Source of the DNA: Marinomonas foliarum
GTDB lineage: Bacteria; Pseudomonadota; Gammaproteobacteria; Pseudomonadales; Marinomonadaceae
Assembly (NCBI RefSeq): GCF_003337275.1
Contig: NZ_QPJQ01000014.1
Span: 1 to 64,000, forward strand
Reading direction: 5' to 3'
DNA: 64,000 nt
Positions 56,828 through 64,000 of the stretch are shown piece after piece. Position numbers and translations under genes: made by a program. The notes under the pieces were generated by a model. The model ran no database searches. It was not told where the DNA came from and was given only the letters and a program-made list of their open reading frames with translations. Each line of letters begins with the position of its first letter. The first letter of the stretch is position 1.

Positions 56828-57697
56828 ATGTATTTTGTTTATCAGTTCAAAGAAACAGAAGACCCTAAAGGGTTAACCGAAGCTTTGTGGCATCATAAAG
56901 TGGCACATCAAATTCTGTTCAAAGATGGCCATAATGAGTTGTGGGTATTGGATCCAAGCCACTTGCCAACCGTTGAGCAGCTTATGACTACTTGGAAGGG
57001 TGATCCTGCTTTGTTGCTGCAAGCTCAACCCGCTACGGTGACCAGAATAGCCACTAAAGGTGGAATACTTTCTCAGCTCAAACTCTCGCCAGTGACAACA
57101 ATCTTATTACTGTTAACCTTATTAGTAGCGGTAATTACTCAACTTGGTGGCGACATCAAAACAGTCGGTTACTTTTCTATTAGTCCATTCGAGATTAGAA
57201 ATGGTCATATTTATTTTTATGATTTATCTGAAGTGTTATCTAAAGGTGAGTATTGGCGTATTTTCACTCCTACATTATTGCATTTCAGCGTGCTACACAT
57301 TGTTTTTAATACACTGTGGATTTGGGAAGTTGGCAGTAAATTAGAGCGTATTTTAGGGTCGATTATTTGGAGTGTTGGGGTTGTCATTATTGCGGTATTA
57401 AGTAACGTCTTACAGTACGAAATAAGCGGTTACCCATTATTTGGCGGCTTGTCTGGTGTTGTTTACGGCTTAATTGGCTTTGCTTGGCTTTTACCTATTT
57501 TAAACAAGCGCTGGCCAATCATTATCAGCAAGCAGCTAATGCTGTTTTTTATAATTTGGTTAGGGGTAGGTTATACACCTTTCCCAGAAATGATAGGGCT
57601 TGGCAGTATTGCCAATACGGCTCATACCATCGGTTTGTTGTCAGGGTTAGTGCTTGGTGTTGTTTATTGGCTTACGACCAAACACCGTCATAAATAG
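56828..57697 (+). CDS. Rhomboid family intramembrane serine protease
   Basis: Inner-membrane rhomboid protease (289 aa; E. coli GlpG 276). A soluble N-terminal domain (about 1-85) precedes six membrane helices. Catalytic Ser209 in GGLSGVVYG and His266 in NTAHTIGL form the dyad; the oxyanion residues His157 and Asn161 are in HIVFNTLW. It resembles GlpG in length and N-terminal domain. It probably cleaves single-pass membrane proteins; substrates unknown. DUF1315 and DUF2797 genes follow. Confidence 0.92.
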   Translation: MYFVYQFKETEDPKGLTEALWHHKVAHQILFKDGHNELWVLDPSHLPTVEQLMTTWKGDPALLLQAQPATVTRIATKGGILSQLKLSPVTTILLLLTLLVAVITQLGGDIKTVGYFSISPFEIRNGHIYFYDLSEVLSKGEYWRIFTPTLLHFSVLHIVFNTLWIWEVGSKLERILGSIIWSVGVVIIAVLSNVLQYEISGYPLFGGLSGVVYGLIGFAWLLPILNKRWPIIISKQLMLFFIIWLGVGYTPFPEMIGLGSIANTAHTIGLLSGLVLGVVYWLTTKHRHK

Positions 57698-57764
57698 TTC
57701 AATCAGTTTAAATTTTATCTTTTAATTATAGGCTTGGCCTGCTTCAAAGCAGGGAGATACAAAA

Positions 57765-58046
57765 ATGAATTTTAAAGAAATGATCGACAATATGTCGCCT
57801 GAAGTATATGTCAAACTGAAGCAAGCGGTAGAGCTTGGTAAGTGGCCGAACGGTGTAAGATTGACACCAGAACAAACAGAATTATGTCTACAAGCTGTTA
57901 TTACTTATGACTACAGCAATAAAGAAGAAAAAGATCGTGTTGGCTACATCGACACCACAGGTCATAAAAACGTTGGCAAAAAAGACCCAACGAAAGAGCA
58001 AGACACCATTAAATGGGTTGGCGATGGTCCTGAGGGACAAGCTTGA
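57765..58046 (+). CDS. DUF1315 family protein (YeaC-like)
   Basis: Small soluble protein (93 aa; E. coli YeaC 90) beginning MNFKEMIDNMSPEVYVKLKQAVELGKWPNG, typical of the DUF1315 group. It has no enzyme motif. CAGGGAGAT precedes the ATG. Its TGA overlaps the DUF2797 ATG (TGATG), so the pair is translationally coupled, an arrangement seen across gammaproteobacteria. Function unknown. Confidence 0.9.
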   Translation: MNFKEMIDNMSPEVYVKLKQAVELGKWPNGVRLTPEQTELCLQAVITYDYSNKEEKDRVGYIDTTGHKNVGKKDPTKEQDTIKWVGDGPEGQA

Positions 58047-58870
58047 TGTTGCAGGGTAACCTTAAAAAAATGTCGACGGAGGTTCGTGATGGCCAAGTGT
58101 ATTATCATCTGAACCTAGGAAGTGATCGTGTACTGGTTAACGATTTGTTAGGTAAAAAAGTTTCTTTGCATCTTGATGGAACGATTCATTGTGTAAATTG
58201 TGGCAAGGTGACCAAAAAATCGTTCAGCCAAGGCTTTTGCTTTAATTGCTTTAGAAAGTTGGCCGCTTGTGACACTTGTATCATGAGTCCAGAAAAGTGC
58301 CACTTTCATCTAGGTACTTGCCGAGAACCTGAATGGGCTGAGCAGTATTGCATGCAAAGTCATTATGTATATTTGGCCAATTCATCGGCGTTAAAAGTCG
58401 GTATTACTCGTGGTGATCAATTACCCACGCGTTGGATAGACCAGGGGGCCACTCAGGCTAGAGCTTTATTTAGAGTACAAAACCGACGAATGTCTGGTTT
58501 AGTCGAAACCTTATTTAAAACACAAGTGGCGGATAAAACCAATTGGCGCAACATGCTCAAAGGGTCGTCTATCCAAATGGATCTTGAGCAAGAGCAAGAG
58601 CGTTTAATAGATCGACTTTATGAAGGCCTAGACTCCTTGCAACATGAGTTTGGGTTGCAGTCCATCACCGATTTATCCGATGAAAATGAAACTCATGAAT
58701 TTACCTACCCAGTTTTAGAATACCCAACCAAAATAACCAGCCTTAACGCAGAAAAAACGCCGCACATTGAAGGCACTTTGATGGGCATAAAAGGCCAGTA
58801 CTGGATGCTAGACACGGGCGTGATTAATATTCGTAAATACACCGGTTATCAAGCGACATTGACATTCTAG
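58046..58870 (+). CDS. DUF2797 domain-containing protein
   Basis: Protein of 274 aa with a cysteine-rich N-terminal half: CVNCG, CFNC, CDTC, then Cys/His up to about residue 110, consistent with zinc binding. Next comes a segment (YVYLANSSALKVGITRGDQLPTRWIDQGA, broken into strands) that recalls a GIY-YIG-like nuclease core, an inference. ATG 58046 overlaps the preceding stop; the in-frame TTG 58043 is not needed. It is coupled to DUF1315 and 13 nt before pepN. Confidence 0.85.
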   Translation: MLQGNLKKMSTEVRDGQVYYHLNLGSDRVLVNDLLGKKVSLHLDGTIHCVNCGKVTKKSFSQGFCFNCFRKLAACDTCIMSPEKCHFHLGTCREPEWAEQYCMQSHYVYLANSSALKVGITRGDQLPTRWIDQGATQARALFRVQNRRMSGLVETLFKTQVADKTNWRNMLKGSSIQMDLEQEQERLIDRLYEGLDSLQHEFGLQSITDLSDENETHEFTYPVLEYPTKITSLNAEKTPHIEGTLMGIKGQYWMLDTGVINIRKYTGYQATLTF

Positions 58871-58883
58871 GAGATAAGAACAA

Positions 58884-61517
58884 ATGAAAGAGAGTCAGCC
58901 ATCAGCGATTTATTTAAAAGACTATAAAGTTCCTCCTTTTCTTATTGATAAAACAGAGCTTACATTTGATCTAGACGAAGCGACAACCATTGTCACTTCA
59001 CGCCTACATATGCGTCGCAACCCTGCATTTGGCAAATCGACAGCGCCTTTGGTTTTGGATGGCGGTGAAGACGTTAAGTTGATTGGTGTTGCCATGGACG
59101 ACTATGCCTTGCCGCCAGAAGAGTACCGCATCAGTGAAGACAAACTGATCATTACTGCCACGGCAGATCAGTTTATTTTGACTTGTGAAACCTTGATTGA
59201 GCCACAAAACAACACACGCCTTGAAGGCCTGTATCGTTCGTCTTCTATGTTTTGTACTCAATGTGAGGCCGAAGGTTTTCGTCATATTACCTATTACCTA
59301 GATCGTCCTGATGTCATGTCAGTGTTTACCACGACCATTATTGCTGACGAATCTCGTTACCCTGTAATGTTGTCTAACGGTAATGAAGTTGAACGCGGTA
59401 AAACGGATGAAGGTAAGACAGTCGTTGTATGGCACGACCCATTCCCTAAACCTGCTTATCTTTTTGCTTTAGTTGCGGGTGATCTTGCGGTAAAAAATGA
59501 CGTATTTACCACGCAAAGTAAGCGCGATATTAAACTGCAAATCTTCACCGAGTCTCACAATATCGACAAAGTCGATTATGCGATGGAAGCACTAAAACGC
59601 TCTATGCGTTGGGATGAAGAAACCTATGGACGTGAATACGATTTAGATATTTTCATGATCGTTGCCGTCGATGATTTCAATATGGGTGCCATGGAAAACA
59701 AAGGGTTGAATATTTTTAATTCATCTTGTTTGTTGGCTAGCCCGGAAACCACAACGGACGATACATATTTACGTGTCGAAGCAATTGTTGCGCACGAATA
59801 TTTCCATAACTGGTCTGGTAACCGTGTTACTTGTCGAGATTGGTTTCAGCTAAGTTTAAAAGAAGGCTTTACTGTTTTCCGTGATCAGACTTTTTCCGCT
59901 GATATGCATTCAGAAACCGTAAAACGTGTAGAAGATGTTTCTTTTCTGAAAACCGCTCAATTCGCTGAAGATGCTGGCCCAATGGCACATCCTGTGCGTC
60001 CGGCTTCTTTTATTGAGATATCCAACTTTTACACGCTGACTGTCTATGAAAAGGGATCTGAAATTGTTCGCATGATTCATACCTTGTTAGGCGCAGAGAA
60101 ATTTCGTGCAGGTTCTGATTTGTATTTCGATCGCCACGATGGTCAGGCGGTGACTTGTGATGACTTTGTTGCTGCTATGCAAGATGCTTCTGGTTTTGAT
60201 CTTTCTCAATTCAAACGTTGGTACTCTCAAGCGGGTACGCCGATTGTTACAGTGACAGACAGTTTTGATGAAGCAACGGGCACGTATCGTCTAGCGATGA
60301 AGCAAGATACGCCAGCCACTCCAGGTCAGCCAACAAAATTACCACTGCACATTCCTGTGCGCGTTGGTTTACTTGACGAGCAGGGTACTGTCGTATCCTC
60401 TGAGGTAAACGGTGTTGTGGCAGAAGATCACGTTCTGCACCTGACATCCAGTGAGCAAGAATTTGAGTTTAGCGGTTTGACTTCTAAGCCTGTACCATCT
60501 TTGCTACGAGGCTTTTCGGCTCCAGTTAAATTACGTTATGACTATTCTTCGAAAGACCTATTGTTACTGCTGTCTTCCGATTCGGATGGTTTTAATCGTT
60601 GGAGCGCCTCTCAACAATTGGCAGTTAATGAGCTGACCACGCTGATTAATCAGGCAATTGAAGGGAAAGAATTATCAATAGATTCTCAGTTAGTTAATGG
60701 TTTTAAAAGTTTATTAGCTGATGAAACGCTAGACCCAGCTATGGTTGCTTTAATTCTTGCTTTGCCGAGCCAGGCGTATTTGTCTGAGCTAGCGAATCCA
60801 ATTCACCCAGCGGCAATCAAGCAAGCACGCCAATATTTAAAAGCTCAGTTGGCTCATGCGTTGTCAACGGATTTTGAACGAGTGTATCGTGAACATAAAA
60901 TCCACGGTGATTACCAAGCGACAGCGAAAGATATAGCGCATCGTTCGATTAAGAATATTGCTTTATCTTACTGGGTTGAGACAGATAATGAGCTTGCTCA
61001 GCAAGAGGTGGTAACGCAGTTCCAAGCAGCAAATAACATGACTGATCAATTTTCTGCGCTGTCTATTGCTGTGAACTCACAGCACAAGCAAGCAGAAGAG
61101 CTATTGTCTGCATTCTATGAGCAGTGGAAAGCGGAACCATTGGTAGTGAATAAATGGCTGATGTTAAGTGCTAGCCAAGATCAAGAAAATGCTTTGGAAA
61201 CAGTACAAGGACTAATGGAGCATCCAGCTTTCGATCTGAAAAATCCAAATAAAGTGCGCTCTGTTTTAGGGGGCTTTGGTCAAAGTGTTGCGGGTTTCCA
61301 TAATGCTGACGGCAGCGGTTATCGCTTTTTGGCGGATCAGATTATTGTGCTAAATAAACGTAATCCACAAATTGCTTCTAGGCTCTGTACGCCATTAACT
61401 CGCTGGAAAAAAATGCAGCCTGAGCTAAGTGCAAAAATGAAAGCAGAATTAGAGCGCATTTTAGCGGAAGATTTGTCAAAAGATGTTTATGAAGTAATTT
61501 CTAAAAGTCTTGCTTAA
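58884..61517 (+). CDS. pepN: Aminopeptidase N
   Basis: Zinc metallo-aminopeptidase of family M1 (877 aa; E. coli 870), cytoplasmic, removing N-terminal residues from peptides. The GAMEN substrate motif (NMGAMENKGLN) and zinc site His304-Glu305-x2-His308 with Glu327 (HEYFHNW...KEG) are intact. The C-terminal helical domain completes the family. AGGAGATAAGAAC precedes the ATG. It follows DUF2797 closely and is ended by a strong hairpin. Confidence 0.98.
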   Translation: MKESQPSAIYLKDYKVPPFLIDKTELTFDLDEATTIVTSRLHMRRNPAFGKSTAPLVLDGGEDVKLIGVAMDDYALPPEEYRISEDKLIITATADQFILTCETLIEPQNNTRLEGLYRSSSMFCTQCEAEGFRHITYYLDRPDVMSVFTTTIIADESRYPVMLSNGNEVERGKTDEGKTVVVWHDPFPKPAYLFALVAGDLAVKNDVFTTQSKRDIKLQIFTESHNIDKVDYAMEALKRSMRWDEETYGREYDLDIFMIVAVDDFNMGAMENKGLNIFNSSCLLASPETTTDDTYLRVEAIVAHEYFHNWSGNRVTCRDWFQLSLKEGFTVFRDQTFSADMHSETVKRVEDVSFLKTAQFAEDAGPMAHPVRPASFIEISNFYTLTVYEKGSEIVRMIHTLLGAEKFRAGSDLYFDRHDGQAVTCDDFVAAMQDASGFDLSQFKRWYSQAGTPIVTVTDSFDEATGTYRLAMKQDTPATPGQPTKLPLHIPVRVGLLDEQGTVVSSEVNGVVAEDHVLHLTSSEQEFEFSGLTSKPVPSLLRGFSAPVKLRYDYSSKDLLLLLSSDSDGFNRWSASQQLAVNELTTLINQAIEGKELSIDSQLVNGFKSLLADETLDPAMVALILALPSQAYLSELANPIHPAAIKQARQYLKAQLAHALSTDFERVYREHKIHGDYQATAKDIAHRSIKNIALSYWVETDNELAQQEVVTQFQAANNMTDQFSALSIAVNSQHKQAEELLSAFYEQWKAEPLVVNKWLMLSASQDQENALETVQGLMEHPAFDLKNPNKVRSVLGGFGQSVAGFHNADGSGYRFLADQIIVLNKRNPQIASRLCTPLTRWKKMQPELSAKMKAELERILAEDLSKDVYEVISKSLA

Positions 61518-61545
61518 TAGCTAACAGTACTTGTAGGTGTTAACT

Positions 61546-61580
61546 AAAGCCCTTGCGGAATTTTCCTCAAGGGCTTTTTT
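61546..61580 (+). terminator. Rho-independent terminator of pepN
   Basis: A 10-bp stem (AAAGCCCTTG at 61546-61555, CAAGGGCTTT at 61568-61577) followed by a run of T to 61580. Confidence 0.9.
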
Positions 61581-61697
61581 GTTGTTTCTTTGATATGGTT
61601 TAAATAGCTGTCTTTACTACTTCTTTGCATTCTATACTTAATTCTGGCATAAGAGTGGTAACCTATTGTCGACCTTGAGTTTATTAAGGAGCGAAAA

Positions 61698-63233
61698 ATG
61701 AAAAGCAATACAACAAAGATTATTCCAATTGCTTTAGGATTATTACTATCTGCCTGTAGTACAACTTCTAGCCAGCAATCTACATCTTCTACGGAAAGTA
61801 ATGCCGCTGAGCTAACATCTGCTGCAACAGTAAAACCACCTAGCAATGATTCAAATGCTGAACTTATTCAAAGTCTCCAGACTCAACTAGACAATAATAA
61901 AGCACAGCTTTCTAAGCTTAACCAATCTCTTGATGAAAAAGACAGGCTAATTGCTTCTTTACAAAAAACAGCACCAAATGCTGAAACCCTCGCAACGCTA
62001 GAGAAGCAAAAACAATCCCGAGCAGAACTCGAGTCTCAATATTCAGCTTTAAAATTGGATAATGAGTTATTGCGCCGTCGTATTAGCCAGCTTGAAAATG
62101 AAAATGTATCGCTAAAGCAGCAAGTCGCCAGCCTTGAAGCGATGCCATTATCACAAGAGGGATTTAAACAAAGCTACCTTGAATTATTAGGTGAGCATAC
62201 GGAGTTGCAGGAAAAATACTCGAATCTTCAAACAGATAACAAAGCGTATCAAAAGCAGTTATCTGACCTTAAACAAGAAAACATAATTTTAGCAGGGGAA
62301 TTATCAGATGCCCGAGCTCGACATCAAGCGCTATCCGATAGAGTTCGTTCTTTAAATGATAACCCGGAACTACCGGATTCCACGGCACAAATTCTTGTAC
62401 CTATGGATGAAAACGCCATATATGAGCGTAACAATGCTCAATGGCGCGCCGAGCTAATTAGCCTTCGAAACCAGGTCGCAGAACAAAAAGCACTTATTGA
62501 AGAATACAAAAATGATATTGTTAACTTAGAAGCAGCATTAGACGAGGGCGCTGCTTATGAGCAGCGCTGGAGAGCTTTAAATGCGAAGTTGTCTCAAGCT
62601 CAGCAAAATAATGCCACGCTGGCTGCTCAGTTAGAAGCAACTGAAAAGTCACTGAGTACAACTGAATCTGAGCTTAGTACCGTTTCAGCTCGACTTGCCA
62701 GTACTAAACAAGCACTTCAGATTAATGAGAACAGTGGTATTTCCGTTACTGCAACTATCGAAGCATTGCAGTCGCAATTGAGTTCGAGTTTGCGTAATGT
62801 ACGTTGGCAACTACCTGATGAAATGGCGTTACATAATAACTTTGAAATTTTAGTTTCTGCTGATGCTCAGCCATCTTTATCTGGCCAAACGTATCAAGCA
62901 GAGCTTGTTGTAGACAGTGACATTCAGATAATTAGCGATCGAGTTGCAAGTTCCATAGTGCAAAATGGTCGGTTGCAGTGGCGCTGGCGTGTAGCAGGAT
63001 TAAATGAAAAACCAGACGCACAGCTAAATTTGTTTGTAAGACAGCAAATTAATTTCCAAGATCAAATTATTCAGAGACAGATTTATCGTGGCAACGAAAC
63101 CTTATCTTTAATCAATACCAACTTGTTTGATAAATACGGTTATTGGGGTGTGGCAATTTTACTTGGTCTGATCGGTGGCTTCTTGATCGGGCGAATTAAT
63201 AAGTCGAAAAGCAACCAAGAATTGAACTCTTAA
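61698..63233 (+). CDS. Predicted coiled-coil lipoprotein with C-terminal membrane helix
   Basis: Not recognised. Of 511 aa, it begins with a lipoprotein signal (LGLLLSAC, acylated Cys20, Ser at +2 favouring outer membrane) and a Ser/Thr-rich linker. A long charged coiled coil follows (about 55-340, heptads rich in Gln, Glu, Lys and Leu). A globular beta-like domain comes next (about 355-465, NVRWQLPDEMALHNNFEI to FVRQQINFQDQ). A final hydrophobic helix (about 475-495, YWGVAILLGLIGGFLIG) ends in a basic tail (RINKSKSN). Both ends may be membrane-inserted. It is monocistronic, between pepN and metH. Confidence 0.8.
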   Translation: MKSNTTKIIPIALGLLLSACSTTSSQQSTSSTESNAAELTSAATVKPPSNDSNAELIQSLQTQLDNNKAQLSKLNQSLDEKDRLIASLQKTAPNAETLATLEKQKQSRAELESQYSALKLDNELLRRRISQLENENVSLKQQVASLEAMPLSQEGFKQSYLELLGEHTELQEKYSNLQTDNKAYQKQLSDLKQENIILAGELSDARARHQALSDRVRSLNDNPELPDSTAQILVPMDENAIYERNNAQWRAELISLRNQVAEQKALIEEYKNDIVNLEAALDEGAAYEQRWRALNAKLSQAQQNNATLAAQLEATEKSLSTTESELSTVSARLASTKQALQINENSGISVTATIEALQSQLSSSLRNVRWQLPDEMALHNNFEILVSADAQPSLSGQTYQAELVVDSDIQIISDRVASSIVQNGRLQWRWRVAGLNEKPDAQLNLFVRQQINFQDQIIQRQIYRGNETLSLINTNLFDKYGYWGVAILLGLIGGFLIGRINKSKSNQELNS

Positions 63234-63251
63234 TATCACTAAGGCTTTCTT

Positions 63252-63293
63252 AAAAAAGCGAAGTTGACCTTGATTGGTTGGCTTCGCTTTTTT
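63252..63293 (+). terminator. Rho-independent terminator
   Basis: A 12-bp stem (AAAAAAGCGAAG at 63252-63263, CTTCGCTTTTTT at 63282-63293) with an 18-nt loop and a T-run. It ends the lipoprotein gene. Confidence 0.9.
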
Positions 63294-63394
63294 TCTTTCC
63301 TCGAATCATTCAACTCCGCATTACTTTTTTTCAACGCGACAAGCTCAACTTTTCGGTATAGTACCATTGCATATTATTTTTTGAGGTGGTGAGC

Positions 63395-64000
63395 GTGGTA
63401 AAGTCCGATTCGTATTCTATTATTGAGAAACGACTAGCTGAAAACGTATTGATTCTAGATGGCGCCATGGGCACCATGATTCAGGGATATAAATTAGAAG
63501 AACAAGACTATCGCGGCGAGCGCTTTGAAGATTGGGAAAGTGACTTAAAAGGCAATAATGACCTTCTTTCATTGACTCAGCCAAAGATCATTAAAGACAT
63601 TTACTCCAGCTATCTTGCAGCTGGCGCGGACATCATTGAAACTAATACTTTCAATGCCAATTACATCTCCATGCTGGATTACCACATGGAAGATCTTAGC
63701 TACGAACTAAATTTTGAATCCGCTCGATTAGCTCGTGAAGCCGCTGACGAATTTACCAAGCAAAATCCAAGTAAACCTCGCTTTGTTGCTGGAGCTGTTG
63801 GTCCGACTAGTCGTACTTGTACCATTTCTCCTGATGTTAACGATCCAGGTTTCCGTAATATACATTTTGATGAGTTAGTTGACGCTTATACAACGGCCGT
63901 TGATGGATTAATCAAAGGTGGCGTAGATCTTCTGCTAATCGAAACTATCTTCGATACTTTGAACGCAAAAGCCGCTATTTATGCAGTTTTAGATTATTTC
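63395..64000 (+). CDS. metH: Cobalamin-dependent methionine synthase, N-terminal part
   Basis: 5' 202 codons of metH, running off the window. It transfers a methyl from methyltetrahydrofolate through cobalamin to homocysteine. The visible part is the homocysteine-binding domain: [13 protein letters not shown] (about 22-34) and [11 protein letters not shown] (about 86-96) plus GAVGPTSRT (about 131-139), as in E. coli MetH. GTG 63395 has GAGGTGG upstream; the ORF is open further 5' but GTG 63395 gives the right length. No riboswitch was recognised in the 161-nt leader. Confidence 0.95.
   Translation, partial: MVKSDSYSIIEKRLAENVLILDGAMGTMIQGYKLEEQDYRGERFEDWESDLKGNNDLLSLTQPKIIKDIYSSYLAAGADIIETNTFNANYISMLDYHMEDLSYELNFESARLAREAADEFTKQNPSKPRFVAGAVGPTSRTCTISPDVNDPGFRNIHFDELVDAYTTAVDGLIKGGVDLLLIETIFDTLNAKAAIYAVLDYF

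Noticed and set aside
1-64000. tRNA, rRNA, CRISPR arrays, prophage and intact insertion sequences
   Set aside because: Read for them and saw none; intergenic gaps are short, and no regular spacer pattern or tRNA-like cloverleaf was noticed. A tRNAscan or Rfam scan would be decisive.

Overview
The window reads as an unbroken stretch of core chromosome from a marine gammaproteobacterium, most likely Marinomonas or a close Oceanospirillales relative. I infer this from moderately AT-rich coding sequence, dense gene packing, and gene orders otherwise familiar from Pseudomonas (topA-DUF6586-lexA; lolD-DUF2062-comEC-exbBD-lpxK-Trm112-LMW-PTP-murB; plsX-fabD with no fabH between). No tRNA, rRNA, CRISPR array, prophage or intact insertion sequence was seen.

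Layout. 1-2 kb: uspA and two unrecognised membrane-anchored proteins. 2-8.4 kb: DNA topology and repair (topA, two small conserved genes, then lexA and dinG diverging from tandem LexA boxes). 8.5-16.4 kb: rhlB, selO, gpsA, a DUF4389 protein, sixA, an alpha/beta hydrolase, a DUF4892 protein, a patatin and yceF. 16.5-21.6 kb: ribosome and fatty-acid cluster yceD-rpmF-plsX-fabD-fabG-acpP-fabF. 21.6-24.6 kb: a PA2817-like gene, an ABC-2 exporter and queF. 24.7-31.1 kb: accessory metabolism, with choline-sulfate use (choX, betC, a LysR regulator), an AEC transporter, a LysR regulator and an aldo/keto reductase. 31.2-36.6 kb: bcp, dapA-bamC, purC and the Lol lipoprotein exporter. 36.6-43.8 kb: envelope and wall cluster DUF2062, a ComEC-like protein without its metallo-beta-lactamase motif, exbB-exbD-lpxK-Trm112-LMW-PTP-murB-murI. 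43.8-52 kb: a patatin, a KAS III, pgm, a spermidine-synthase-like methyltransferase and ydiJ. 52-54.8 kb: the only clearly accessory patch, where an aldo/keto reductase and a divergent LysR gene sit between near-identical inverted repeats and a transposase-start remnant. 54.8-64 kb: a PLP-dependent deaminase-like gene, nadK, a rhomboid protease, DUF1315 and DUF2797, pepN, a coiled-coil lipoprotein and the 5' part of metH.

Functional links. plsX, fabD, fabG, acpP and fabF supply acyl chains for phospholipid (with gpsA) and lipid A (with lpxK). bamC and the Lol permease/ATPase maintain the outer membrane. murB and murI feed peptidoglycan. LexA controls itself and probably dinG. BetC would release choline from choline-O-sulfate, to be bound by ChoX.

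The most notable items are the inverted-repeat-flanked two-gene segment at 52.1-54.7 kb, the lipoprotein at 61.7 kb that appears anchored at both ends, the ComEC-like protein lacking its nuclease-like domain, a probable leaderless yceD transcript, and a 15-bp inverted repeat ahead of pgm. I found no convincing new defence or multi-gene system. Start codons were moved inward wherever a ribosome binding site or family alignment supported it.
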